64,000 nt of DNA from Anaerolinea thermophila UNI-1 (GTDB lineage Bacteria > Chloroflexota > Anaerolineae > Anaerolineales > Anaerolineaceae): contig NC_014960.1 of the NCBI RefSeq assembly GCF_000199675.1, positions 1,550,001-1,614,000 on the forward strand. Direction: 5' to 3'. Under the pieces are notes generated by a model, which saw only the letters and a program-made list of their open reading frames with translations, was not told where the DNA came from and did not search any database. Of this stretch, positions 34,713 to 43,403 are shown piece by piece. Made by a program: the position numbers and the translations under genes. Numbering within the stretch: the stretch's first letter is position 1; each line of letters begins with the position of its first letter.

Positions 34713-37412
34713 ATGACGCAGAAGAAATGGGTATATGTGTTCAATGAACTGGACCAGGCATCTGCCTATGTAGGTGGTTCCTGGGACGCTGTGCGAGGTT
34801 TGCTGGGTGGTAAAGGAGCAAACCTGTTTGAAATGTATCGTATTGGCTTGCCCGTTCCTCCCTTTTTTACAGTCACCACTGAGGCTTGTAATGCCTATTT
34901 GGCGAGCGGGGAAAAATTCCCCGAGGGAATGTGGGAACAGGAACTCGATGCTCTTCACAAAATTGAAGAAGCCAGCGGCAAGAAATTTGGCGATCCCAGC
35001 AATCCTTTGCTGGTATCCTGCCGTTCTGGTGCAAAATTCTCTATGCCCGGCATGATGGACACGGTTTTGAACATCGGCTTGAACGATGAAACCGTGCAGG
35101 GCATGATCAAATTGACCAATAACCCGCGCTTTGTGTACGATTCCTACCGCCGCCTGATCATGATGTTTGGCGCTGTGGTGCTGGGATTGCCCGATGAGGC
35201 TTTTGAAGAGCCCATGGAAGCCTTCAAACATCAAAAAGGCGCTAAAGCCGATACCGATTTGACCGCTGAAGATTTGAAAGAACTTTCGGAAATCTTCAAG
35301 AAGGTTGTTCGCGAGAATAAGGGCTTTGATTTCCCCCAGGATCCCATTGAACAACTGCGTTTGGCGACGGAAGCAGTCTTCAAGTCCTGGAATGGCAAGC
35401 GTGCCATTGATTACCGCCGCGCTGAGGGCATCCCTGATAATCTGGGAACGGCTGTTAACATCGTGACGATGGTTTTCGGGAACATGGGATGGGACTCCGG
35501 TACCGGTGTGGCATTCACCCGCAATCCTTCCACTGGCGAGCGCAAGGTCTTCGGCGAGTATCTGCTGAATGCTCAGGGTGAGGATGTGGTGGCTGGTATC
35601 CGCAACACCGATCCGATTGAGAAGATGGCTGAGACTCTCCCCGAAGCCTACAACGAATTCATGAAAATTTGCGAAATCCTCGAAAAGCATTACCGCGATA
35701 TGCAGGACATGGAATTTACCATTGAGCGCGGTAAACTGTGGATGCTCCAGACCCGCAACGGGAAGCGCACTGCCAAAGCGGCCATCAAGATTGCTGTGGA
35801 TATGGCGAATGAGGGGTTGATTTCCAAAGAAGAGGCTGTGATGCGCGTTTCTACCAAACAGGTGGATGCTATGCTCCACCCGCAGTTTGATGAGAATGCG
35901 CGCAAAGCCGCCAAGAAAGAGGGACGCCTCTTTGCCACTGGTGTGAACGCTTCACCGGGCGCGGCAGTCGGTCAGGTGTTCTTCGACGCCGATACCGCTG
36001 AGAAGAAAGGCAAAGAAGAGGGCTTGCAGGTTATTATGGTTCGCCCCTTCACCAAACCCGATGATGTCCATGGTATGCTTGCCGCTAAAGGAATTCTGAC
36101 CAGCGAGGGTGGTGCTACTTCTCACGCGGCGGTAGTGGCTCGCCAGTTCGGCGTTCCCTGCGTTGTTGGTGCTTCTGCAATCCGAATTGACCTTGAAAAA
36201 CGCCAGATGAAAGTTGGCGATGTTGTGGTCAAAGAAGGTGATTGGATTTCGCTGGACGGTGCCACGGGTGAAGTCTTCCTGGGCAAACTGGATCTCACTG
36301 TGCCTAACCTGGAAGAACAGCAGGATTTGCTCACTCTGTTGAATTGGGCAGATGAAATTGCCCGTCTGCAGGTTTGGGCGAATGCTGATTACCCCAAGGA
36401 TGCTCGCCGTGCCCGTTCTTATGGTGCAAAGGGTATTGGCTTGTGCCGCACCGAGCACATGTTCTTTGAGCCTGAACGTCTGCCCATTGTTCAGCGCATG
36501 ATTCTGGCTGAGACCATCGAAGAACGCAAGAAGGCTTTGGATGAACTTTTGCCCTTCCAGCGTTCGGACTTTGAAGGTTTGTTCGAAGCCATGGACGGAT
36601 ATCCTGTGATTATCCGCCTGATTGACCCGCCCCTGCATGAGTTCATGCCCGATGAAGAGAAACTCTTTGAAGAAGTGATTACCATGCGGGTGAAAGGCGA
36701 AACCAAAGGACTGGCAGAAAAAGAAAAACTGCTTGCCAGCATCCGTGCCATGCATGAAAGCAACCCGATGATGGGCTTGCGCGGTGTGCGCCTGAGCATT
36801 TACATGCCTGAAATCGTGGAGATGCAGGTGCGTGCAATCTTTGAGGCTGCGGCGAATTGCACACTGCGCGGTGTCAAAGTGAAACCTGAGGTGATGATCC
36901 CCCTGACCGGCACGGTGAAGGAACTGGAATGGATCCAGCCGCGTCTGGAGCGCATTGCCAAACAGGTCATGAGCGAAAAGGGTGTTAACTTCCCCTACAA
37001 GTTCGGCACCATGATTGAGATTCCGCGCGCGGCAGTCACTGCGGGTGAGATCGCTCGCCTGGCTGAGTTTTTCTCCTTCGGTACCAACGACCTGACCCAA
37101 ATGACCTTTGGTTACAGCCGGGACGATGCCGAACGAAACTTCCTCATCAAGTATGTTGAGGAAGGTATTTTGGAGAAGAACCCCTTCCAGACTTTGGACC
37201 GTGAAGGTGTAGGACGCCTGATGCGCATGGCTGTAGAAGAAGGCCGCCGCACTCGTCCAGAACTCGAAGTGGGTATTTGTGGCGAACATGGTGGTGATCC
37301 TGATTCTATTGAGTTCTGCCACTTGATTGGACAGAACTACGTGAGTTGTTCACCGTTCCGTGTTCCGGTGGCGCGTCTGGCTGCTGCGCAAGCGGCAATC
37401 AAGAATCGGTAA
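34713..37412 (+). CDS. ppdK: Pyruvate, phosphate dikinase
   Basis: An 899-residue PPDK that interconverts pyruvate, ATP and phosphate with PEP, AMP and diphosphate. The N-terminal ATP-grasp part contains KGANLFEMYRIGLPVPPFF and SCRSGAKFSMPGMMDTVLN. The swinging phosphohistidine domain has GGATSHAAVVARQFG with catalytic H471. The PEP/pyruvate barrel has GIGLCRTEHMFFEPER, GTNDLTQMTFGYSRDD and CGEHGGDPDSIEF with C856 as acid/base. The length is that of bacterial PPDK. The ATG at 34713 is chosen because GGAGG lies 9 nt upstream. It is monocistronic, with its own promoter and a strong terminator. It may work glycolytically or for gluconeogenesis. Confidence 0.97.
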   Translation: MTQKKWVYVFNELDQASAYVGGSWDAVRGLLGGKGANLFEMYRIGLPVPPFFTVTTEACNAYLASGEKFPEGMWEQELDALHKIEEASGKKFGDPSNPLLVSCRSGAKFSMPGMMDTVLNIGLNDETVQGMIKLTNNPRFVYDSYRRLIMMFGAVVLGLPDEAFEEPMEAFKHQKGAKADTDLTAEDLKELSEIFKKVVRENKGFDFPQDPIEQLRLATEAVFKSWNGKRAIDYRRAEGIPDNLGTAVNIVTMVFGNMGWDSGTGVAFTRNPSTGERKVFGEYLLNAQGEDVVAGIRNTDPIEKMAETLPEAYNEFMKICEILEKHYRDMQDMEFTIERGKLWMLQTRNGKRTAKAAIKIAVDMANEGLISKEEAVMRVSTKQVDAMLHPQFDENARKAAKKEGRLFATGVNASPGAAVGQVFFDADTAEKKGKEEGLQVIMVRPFTKPDDVHGMLAAKGILTSEGGATSHAAVVARQFGVPCVVGASAIRIDLEKRQMKVGDVVVKEGDWISLDGATGEVFLGKLDLTVPNLEEQQDLLTLLNWADEIARLQVWANADYPKDARRARSYGAKGIGLCRTEHMFFEPERLPIVQRMILAETIEERKKALDELLPFQRSDFEGLFEAMDGYPVIIRLIDPPLHEFMPDEEKLFEEVITMRVKGETKGLAEKEKLLASIRAMHESNPMMGLRGVRLSIYMPEIVEMQVRAIFEAAANCTLRGVKVKPEVMIPLTGTVKELEWIQPRLERIAKQVMSEKGVNFPYKFGTMIEIPRAAVTAGEIARLAEFFSFGTNDLTQMTFGYSRDDAERNFLIKYVEEGILEKNPFQTLDREGVGRLMRMAVEEGRRTRPELEVGICGEHGGDPDSIEFCHLIGQNYVSCSPFRVPVARLAAAQAAIKNR

Positions 37413-37438
37413 TTTTGTAAACCACCTGTAAACTCAAA

Positions 37439-37480
37439 AAGGGTCTGGAGATGCCTGTCTGGGAATTTCTCCAGACCCTT
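37439..37480 (+). terminator. Rho-independent terminator after ppdK
   Basis: aagggtctggaga (37439-37451) pairs perfectly with tctccagaccctt (37468-37480), and a short T-rich tract follows. A TATAAT box (37486-37491) directly after it probably starts the transcript of the APC permease gene. Confidence 0.9.
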
Positions 37481-37526
37481 TGTACTATAATGCAAAGAGG
37501 AAATTTTTTCCCTGGAGGAAAGACGG

Positions 37527-39098
37527 ATGGCGAGTCAAAGCTCAGAGCGATCGTCAAATTTGCGTGTGCTGGATAGTTTTCTCATTCTCTTCCTGGCGGT
37601 TGCTTCGATTGGTGTATTTGTTGTAGGGTTGATTCCTTATGCTACCTTAATGGGTGATTTTCCAGGCACCAACCTCACGCTTGCTCTGGTTATTGCGGCG
37701 GTTTTAGGCCTTTTGTTTGTTTATATTTATTCCTCAATTGGGGCATTTTTCCCTCACTGTGGCGCTGACTACGTGTTGATGTCTCGTGTCTTAACCGGTT
37801 CTCTGGGTTTTGCAGCGTCCCTTACTATGCTGGTTGGCGCTACCATGCTGGTAAGCAGTTTTACAGGCACTCTTGCTACTGTAGGGTTCCCTTTCATCTC
37901 AAAAACAGCAGAAATTACAGCCGGCGCAGGTTTTACTGTCATAGAAAATTTGCATACGCCCACTGGAATAATGATTGTAGGCTCGATCTTGATTGTACTG
38001 GCGTTTATTGTCAGTATTTTCCCGGTTCGGATTGTTCAAAATTTCCTTCGCTTTGGGTTTTTCCTCACCCTATTGAGCTGGGCGGGTTTAATTTTCCAGT
38101 TTGCAGTTCCAATGTATCCACTCTCTGATGGATGGAATACATTTATGGGATTTGGTGCTTTTGACCGCCAAATATTTCTAGCCCGTCAACTTGGATTATC
38201 TACTGGGCCATTTCCAAATGCATTTCTTACTCTTGGCTTAGTTATCACCGCCATTTTATTTGCCGGGATTGTTATGCCAGTGTGGATGGCAGGGGAGGTT
38301 AAAAATCCCAAAAAAGACTTGTTTGCAGGAAATGTGGGAGCAGTTCTTCTGGCTTCTCTCATTTTTATCGTCACCAGTTTATTGTTTTTGCGTGTGTCGT
38401 CTTCGTCCTGGCTTGCCGCTCAGAGTTATTTATATCTGTTAACAGAGGATGGAAAAGAAACTGTCTATCCATGGCTATTCTTCTATGCTAATATTCTTCG
38501 ACCTAACCCTACATTAGCCTATCTCTTTTTGTCAGGCTGGTTGTTTTCTACCTTCAACCTGATCCTTGTCGCGATTATGGCTGGCTCAAGAATGTTGATG
38601 GCGTGGGCAAAAGATAAAATTTTGCCAGTTTCGTTTTCCTTCACTCACTCCGGGCTTGGTACTCCGGTTGTCTCTCTTCTCTGGATGTCCTTGCTTTTGG
38701 AAGTGGGGTTAATGGTTTTTGCGCTTGCTCATACTCATAATATCGAGTGGATCAAGCCATTTTTCTTTGTGATTGCTTCCGGACAGGTGGTCTCAGCAAT
38801 TGCCCTGGCAGTTTACCCTTTCAAGCATCCTGAAGATTTTCAGCAGACTTCAGGCATGGCAGGGTGGCGAATTGGAAAAATTCCGCTCGTGAGTGTTGTA
38901 GGGGTGATCTGGGTGGTTTATGGGGTCTATTTATTGAATTACCTTGCAATTAATCCCAGAGGATTTGATTTCAGACCGTTTGGGTGGATATTAGGCTCTT
39001 TTGCAGTAGGATTTGCCTTTTACTCGTTCCGGAAAAACCGCTTGAAAACGCAAGGTGTTGATCTGGATGTTTTATTGACCCATTCACCTGAAGAGTAG
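37527..39098 (+). CDS. APC-family amino-acid permease
   Basis: A 523-residue membrane transporter with about twelve helices, of the amino acid-polyamine-organocation superfamily. The first helix contains VASIGVFVVGLIPYATL and the second begins after FPGTNLTLALV; the conserved FFPHCGADYVLMSRVLTGSLGF and the later SRMLMAWAKDKILP segments fit the family. The substrate cannot be read from sequence. CTGGAGGAAAG precedes the ATG at a good distance. It has its own terminator and appears monocistronic. Confidence 0.88.
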   Translation: MASQSSERSSNLRVLDSFLILFLAVASIGVFVVGLIPYATLMGDFPGTNLTLALVIAAVLGLLFVYIYSSIGAFFPHCGADYVLMSRVLTGSLGFAASLTMLVGATMLVSSFTGTLATVGFPFISKTAEITAGAGFTVIENLHTPTGIMIVGSILIVLAFIVSIFPVRIVQNFLRFGFFLTLLSWAGLIFQFAVPMYPLSDGWNTFMGFGAFDRQIFLARQLGLSTGPFPNAFLTLGLVITAILFAGIVMPVWMAGEVKNPKKDLFAGNVGAVLLASLIFIVTSLLFLRVSSSSWLAAQSYLYLLTEDGKETVYPWLFFYANILRPNPTLAYLFLSGWLFSTFNLILVAIMAGSRMLMAWAKDKILPVSFSFTHSGLGTPVVSLLWMSLLLEVGLMVFALAHTHNIEWIKPFFFVIASGQVVSAIALAVYPFKHPEDFQQTSGMAGWRIGKIPLVSVVGVIWVVYGVYLLNYLAINPRGFDFRPFGWILGSFAVGFAFYSFRKNRLKTQGVDLDVLLTHSPEE

Positions 39099-39117
39099 AA
39101 AAACTTTCCTGTCCATT

Positions 39118-39153
39118 GAAACAAATCACAGCGTATGGCTTGTGATTTGTTTC
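39118..39153 (+). terminator. Rho-independent terminator after the APC permease gene
   Basis: gaaacaaatcaca (39118-39130) pairs with tgtgatttgtttc (39141-39153), 13 bp with a 10-nt loop, followed by tttctat. Confidence 0.85.
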
Positions 39154-39169
39154 TTTCTATGACTATAAT
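39140..39169 (+). promoter_or_regulatory. Promoter of the 39177 membrane protein gene, leaderless type
   Basis: TTGTGA (39140-39145), 18 nt, TATAAT (39164-39169). Only 7 nt separate the -10 box from the ATG at 39177. The -35 box is inside the terminator stem of the preceding gene. Confidence 0.6.
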
Positions 39170-39176
39170 ATACCTC

Positions 39177-39983
39177 ATGACGAATCGCCTTGCTCGTGTT
39201 GCAGTTGGCATTGCTGTTGGTGGGCTAATGGGGGGCCTTTACGCCTTTTTGAGTCAAGCAATCAATGGGTTATTCCTTCCGGGTGTCCCTTTGAAACCTT
39301 CAGGAGCAGGTTCCTTTCTGGAATTTATCTGGAGATATTTTCTTTCGGGAGCACTTCTTGGAGGAGTGGCTTCTTTTCCTGAGTCAAAATGGTTGGGTAC
39401 TTTCCTGGGGGGATTTGCTGGAGCATTGGGCGTGACTTTGCTGGGAATATCTTCTCTTCGCGGGGGAGAGGAACGGGCTTTAGGATTGTTTGTTATGGCC
39501 TTTTATCTGTTTTTGCCCCTGGTAGTTATGTATATGTCTTTTGCTTACCTGGTGAGGCTTGGAGTTAATTCTCAATTTCCTGATCCTCAGCATCCTGAAC
39601 TTTGGGCACGGCGTTTTCTGGTTCCGCTTCTTCTTCTGATTTTGGTGATTTTCGTCTCGGCGTTTTCTTTATATGGACGTGCAGAACGCAAAGCATTTCA
39701 AACAGTTCATCAAATGGTAGAGGAGGCTCGCAAGGCTACAAATGTACAGAGCCTGCCTGTTTCGTTTCAGTCCATTCAAGGATATCTGGAAAACGCTAGG
39801 GGTGCTTATTTTCTTAGCCTGAGCGATAGGGTTGACCTTTTCATGGGACCTCAACCGGTTAATTCACCATTATCTCAATTTTTAATTGTGGGGGAATTTG
39901 AGAATGGTTTTTCGTTTGCTTGCCTGTTTCAGGGAGAGCAAACGATTGTTCCGTATTGTACAAATTTTTCCTTCATCCCTTAG
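39177..39983 (+). CDS. Membrane protein of unknown function
   Basis: A 268-residue protein I do not recognise. Five membrane helices are visible: VAVGIAVGGLMGGLYAFL, FLSGALLGGVAS, TFLGGFAGALGVTLLGIS, GLFVMAFYLFLPLVVMYMSF and PLLLLILVIFVSAFSLYG. The Gly-rich helices suggest tight packing. The last 95 residues form a soluble domain (NARGAYFLSLSDRVDLFMGP, GFSFACLFQGEQTIVPYC). The ATG at 39177 is favoured over an in-frame ATG at 39135, which lies inside the terminator hairpin. It is probably leaderless. Confidence 0.75.
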   Translation: MTNRLARVAVGIAVGGLMGGLYAFLSQAINGLFLPGVPLKPSGAGSFLEFIWRYFLSGALLGGVASFPESKWLGTFLGGFAGALGVTLLGISSLRGGEERALGLFVMAFYLFLPLVVMYMSFAYLVRLGVNSQFPDPQHPELWARRFLVPLLLLILVIFVSAFSLYGRAERKAFQTVHQMVEEARKATNVQSLPVSFQSIQGYLENARGAYFLSLSDRVDLFMGPQPVNSPLSQFLIVGEFENGFSFACLFQGEQTIVPYCTNFSFIP

Positions 39984-40033
39984 GGTTTGTTATAATTTCA
40001 ATAGCGGTTTTTACCCGAGAAATAAGAAAAATT

Positions 40034-40062
40034 TTGTCATAAACGGGTAAATCGGGTATAAT
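40034..40062 (+). promoter_or_regulatory. Sigma-70 promoter of the dehydrogenase-complex operon
   Basis: TTGTCA (40034-40039), exactly 17 nt, TATAAT (40057-40062). A second TATAAT at 39991-39996 may be an additional start. The leader to the E1alpha ATG is about 55 nt and includes GGAGG at 40110-40114. Confidence 0.82.
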
Positions 40063-40125
40063 TTGGCGGTTTTATTATCGACTTTGCAGTTCAATCATCA
40101 AGACCCAACGGAGGTTTTCTCACCT

Positions 40126-41085
40126 ATGGAAAAAGATGAATATTTTCGCATGTATAGAGAGATGGTAGTGATCCGCCGCTTGGAAGAACGTTCTGCTGAA
40201 TTGTATCAGCAGGGCAAAATCGGCGGATTTCTCCATCTTTATATTGGACAGGAAGCGGTAAGCACTGGCTTAATTTCTGCAAGAAAACCACAGGACCGTG
40301 TGATTACCGCCTACCGTGATCATGGCGTTGCGATCAATTGTGGGCTGTCGGCGCGGGAAGTGATGGCAGAACTTCTTGGAAAAGCCACAGGGTGCTCTAA
40401 AGGCAAAGGGGGCTCGATGCATCTTGCAGATGTTACCAAAAACTTTTGGGGAGGTCATGCCATTGTGGGAGCCCATTTGCCCATTGCCACCGGATTGGCG
40501 TTGGGCGACGCTTATAAGGGAGAGAAAAATGTGACCATTTGCATGTTCGGTGATGGGGCTACCAACATCGGCTTTTTCCATGAAGCCCTGAATATGAGCA
40601 AAATCTGGAATTTGCCGGTTCTCTGGGTGTGTGAAAATAACCAGTACGGTATGGGCACGGCGGTTGAACGTGCCTCAGCGGTGTCCGAAATCATCCAGAA
40701 AGCCCAGGCTTATGCCATGCCCAGCCGACGGGTGGATGGAATGGATGTCATGGCAATGCGTCAGGCAGCGGAAGAGATGATTGAAGCCATTCGCAATGGG
40801 GCGGGCCCAATGCTGATGGAAGCCATGACTTATCGCTTCCGTGGACACTCCATGGGCGACCCGGAACGTTATCGAAAACCTGAAGAAGTTCATCGGTATC
40901 AGGAAAATGATCCCATCGGAATTTTCCGCAAGTATCTTCAGGAGAATGGGATTGCGACCGAAGAGGAACTCAATCAACTGGATGATGAAGCGGAAGCCAT
41001 TGTGGAAGATGCTGTCCAGTTTGCTGAAGCCAGTCCGGAACCTCAGCCTCATGAATTGTTCGAGCATATTTACGTAGAAGCATAG
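40126..41085 (+). CDS. pdhA: 2-oxoacid (probably pyruvate) dehydrogenase E1 alpha
   Basis: A 319-residue thiamine-diphosphate subunit of the E1 heterotetramer. Conserved parts are EKDEYFRMYREMVVIRRLEE at the start, GFLHLYIGQEAVSTGL, the HAIVGAHLPIATGLALGDAY region, and the ThDP/Mg motif GDGATNIGFFHEALNMSKIW with N-N (CENNQYG). RFRGHSMGDPERYR is the regulatory loop. The ATG at 40126 is chosen because the upstream frame codes nothing family-like; GGAGG lies 11 nt upstream. It decarboxylates the oxoacid and passes the acyl group to E2. Acetoin or branched-chain substrates are also possible. Confidence 0.94.
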   Translation: MEKDEYFRMYREMVVIRRLEERSAELYQQGKIGGFLHLYIGQEAVSTGLISARKPQDRVITAYRDHGVAINCGLSAREVMAELLGKATGCSKGKGGSMHLADVTKNFWGGHAIVGAHLPIATGLALGDAYKGEKNVTICMFGDGATNIGFFHEALNMSKIWNLPVLWVCENNQYGMGTAVERASAVSEIIQKAQAYAMPSRRVDGMDVMAMRQAAEEMIEAIRNGAGPMLMEAMTYRFRGHSMGDPERYRKPEEVHRYQENDPIGIFRKYLQENGIATEEELNQLDDEAEAIVEDAVQFAEASPEPQPHELFEHIYVEA

Positions 41086-41094
41086 AGAGGGCTT

Positions 41095-42072
41095 ATGGCA
41101 CGAATAACCATGCGTGAAGCAATTTCTCAGGCTTTATGGGAAGAAATGGAGCGTGATCCCAATGTCTTCATTCTTGGTGAAGAGGTTGGGGTTTGGGGTG
41201 GAACCTATGCGGTGACAAAAGGTTTTTACGACCATTTTGGTCCTGAACGGGTTAGAGATACACCCATTGCAGAGGCGGGAATCATCGGGGCTGCGATTGG
41301 TGCTGCGCTGACTGGTTTGCGTCCTGTTGCTGAACTGATGACCATTAATTTTGCTTTTTCTGCGATGGATCACATTGTCAACCAGGCGGCTAAACTCCAC
41401 TACATGTTTGGGGGACAAATGGTTTTGCCCATGGTGATACGCGCTGTAGGCGGGGGGGGGCGTCAGTTGGGAGCCACTCACTCTCAAACCCCCGATGCAG
41501 TGTTTGCGCATTTCCCTGGTTTGAAAGTGGTTGCTCCAGGCACACCGGCCGATGCCAAAGGTTTACTTAAAGCCGCTATTCGCAGCAATGATCCTATCCT
41601 TTTCATTGAGCATGCCACCTTGTATCAAATGCGGGGAGAAGTTCCGGAAGGCGATTACACCGTACCGATTGGAAAATCTACCATTCAGCGCCCTGGAAGA
41701 GATGTCACCATTGTAACCTACAGTAAAATGCTTGAGATCTCGCTTAAAGCCGCTGATCAACTGGCAAAAGAGGGCATTGAGGTGGAGATTGTTGATCTGC
41801 GCACTCTCCGTCCTCTGGATATGGAACCGGTGCTTGAATCCTTCAAGAAGACGAATCGTGCCGTCATTGTGGAAGAGGGGTGGAAGTCCTATGGGGTAGG
41901 CGCTGAAATTGCCTCCCGCATTTATGAGGAAGCCTTCGATTACGTGGATGCTCCGATTCGCCGTGTGGCGCAAAAAGAAGTTCCTTTGCCCTATAACCGT
42001 ACGCTGGAACAAATGGCACTGCCAAAGGTCGAGGATGTCATTCAAGCGGTCAAGGAGGTGCTGAATGGCTGA
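41095..42072 (+). CDS. pdhB: 2-oxoacid (probably pyruvate) dehydrogenase E1 beta
   Basis: A 325-residue partner of E1alpha. ITMREAISQALWEEMERDPN, LGEEVGVWGGTYAVTKGF and DTPIAEAGIIGAAIGAALTG are the N-terminal family signatures; ATHSQTPDAVFAHFPGLKVV and FIEHATLYQMRGEVPEG follow, and the transketolase C-domain has VEIVDLRTLRPLDMEPV. The coding sequence contains a run of nine G at 41452-41460 within the Gly-rich loop VGGGGRQLG. It overlaps the E2 gene by 8 bp. Confidence 0.95.
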   Translation: MARITMREAISQALWEEMERDPNVFILGEEVGVWGGTYAVTKGFYDHFGPERVRDTPIAEAGIIGAAIGAALTGLRPVAELMTINFAFSAMDHIVNQAAKLHYMFGGQMVLPMVIRAVGGGGRQLGATHSQTPDAVFAHFPGLKVVAPGTPADAKGLLKAAIRSNDPILFIEHATLYQMRGEVPEGDYTVPIGKSTIQRPGRDVTIVTYSKMLEISLKAADQLAKEGIEVEIVDLRTLRPLDMEPVLESFKKTNRAVIVEEGWKSYGVGAEIASRIYEEAFDYVDAPIRRVAQKEVPLPYNRTLEQMALPKVEDVIQAVKEVLNG

Positions 42073-43348
42073 GACCATTAAGATGCCCAAATTGGGCTTT
42101 GACATGCAGGAAGGGACACTGGTTCGTTGGGTCAGGCAAGAAGGCGAAGCCGTTGAAAAAGGACAGGTGCTGGCAGAAATTGAAACAGATAAGGCAACTG
42201 TCGAGGTTGAAGCCAGTGTGAGCGGAATTGTTCATCGTCATCTGGTAGAGCAAGGGGCTGTTGTTCCGGTTGGGACGCCTATTGCCATTATTGCGGCCCC
42301 CGGCGAAACGGTTGCCGAAGAGCCGGTGGCAGGTGTTTTGCCTGCTAAAAATGTAGAGGAAGCGGCTGAAAAAGAAGCCGTTTCTCTGGCACAGCCATCT
42401 GTCAGTGGTGAAGAGCAACGCATCAAAGCCTCGCCTTTAGCCAAGCGTCTGGCAAAAGAGCATCAGGTGGACTTGAACGCGGTGCAGGGAAGTGGCCCTG
42501 GTGGGAGAATTGTGCGTAAAGATATCGAAGCCTACCTGGCAATGATAAGAACGGCGGTGCCCCAGGCTGTGGAGGTACCGATTCCGACTCCCTCTGTGTC
42601 TACATCACCAGCCCCTTCCTCAGGTTTTACTCTACCGGTATGGACTGCCCCGGAGAGCGTTCCAGCGGATGAGACTGTTCCCATGGATCGGTTGCGCCAG
42701 GCGATTGGGCGTCGTATGGTGGATTCAAAGCAGAACTACCCGCATTTTTATATTACTCGTTCGTTCAATGTTGAAGCCCTGATGGCTTTGCGAGAGCAAA
42801 TTAATCAGGTTATGCCAGAAGGGCAAAAATTAACGCTGAACGATTTTGTGATCAAGGCGGTTGCATTGGCTTTGAGAAGTTATCCTAACCTGAACGCTTC
42901 GATTTCCGGGAATGCCATTCTCCGACATGGACGCGTGAATATTGGGGTGGCAGTGGCCGTAGAGGGTGGTTTGCTCACTGTGGTATGTAAAGATGCGGAC
43001 CAGAAGCCATTGAGAGTCATTTCTTCAGAAATTCGGGATATGGTTTCTCGTGCCAGACAGGGAAAAGTACGCCCTGAGGATATTGAGGGCTCGACTTTTT
43101 CTATCAGCAACCTTGGCATGTTCGATGTCGAAAACTTTATGGCGATTATTAATCCCCCAGAAAGTGGTATTCTTGCAGTGGGAGCGGCTCAAAAAGTGCC
43201 GGTTGTGGTTGGCGACGAAATTAAAACCGGTCTCCGGATGAAAGCTACCCTTTCGGCAGATCATCGCGTGACCGACGGTGCTGAAGCCGCGCAGTTCATG
43301 CAGGTACTGGCTCGTTATCTGGAAAATCCTATCTTGCTTCTGGTTTAG
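42065..43348 (+). CDS. pdhC: Dihydrolipoamide acyltransferase (E2)
   Basis: A 427-residue E2 with one lipoyl domain (1-80; lipoylated K43 in EIETDKATVEVE), a peripheral-subunit-binding domain (about 120-155, ASPLAKRLAKEHQVDLNAVQ), Pro/Ser/Thr linkers, and the acyltransferase core (about 215-427). The catalytic loop LSADHRVTDGAEAAQFM has the HxxxDG His and Asp. It accepts the acyl group from E1 and gives it to CoA. No E3 (lpd) gene follows, so E3 is encoded elsewhere or shared. Confidence 0.95.
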   Translation: MAETIKMPKLGFDMQEGTLVRWVRQEGEAVEKGQVLAEIETDKATVEVEASVSGIVHRHLVEQGAVVPVGTPIAIIAAPGETVAEEPVAGVLPAKNVEEAAEKEAVSLAQPSVSGEEQRIKASPLAKRLAKEHQVDLNAVQGSGPGGRIVRKDIEAYLAMIRTAVPQAVEVPIPTPSVSTSPAPSSGFTLPVWTAPESVPADETVPMDRLRQAIGRRMVDSKQNYPHFYITRSFNVEALMALREQINQVMPEGQKLTLNDFVIKAVALALRSYPNLNASISGNAILRHGRVNIGVAVAVEGGLLTVVCKDADQKPLRVISSEIRDMVSRARQGKVRPEDIEGSTFSISNLGMFDVENFMAIINPPESGILAVGAAQKVPVVVGDEIKTGLRMKATLSADHRVTDGAEAAQFMQVLARYLENPILLLV

Positions 43349-43370
43349 CCTTTCCGAAGGAAGATTGTAT

Positions 43371-43393
43371 GGGGCTGTCTACTTGACAGCCCC
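43371..43393 (+). terminator. Rho-independent terminator of the pdh operon
   Basis: ggggctgtc (43371-43379) pairs with gacagcccc (43385-43393), 5-nt loop, then aattctttttt. Confidence 0.9.
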
Positions 43394-43403
43394 AATTCTT
43401 TTT

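Noticed and set aside
34674..37322. Two long antisense open frames (about 400 and 456 codons) opposite ppdK.
   Set aside because: They are shadows of the strong codon bias of ppdK: His- and Phe-rich, with no known motifs or ribosome-binding sites.
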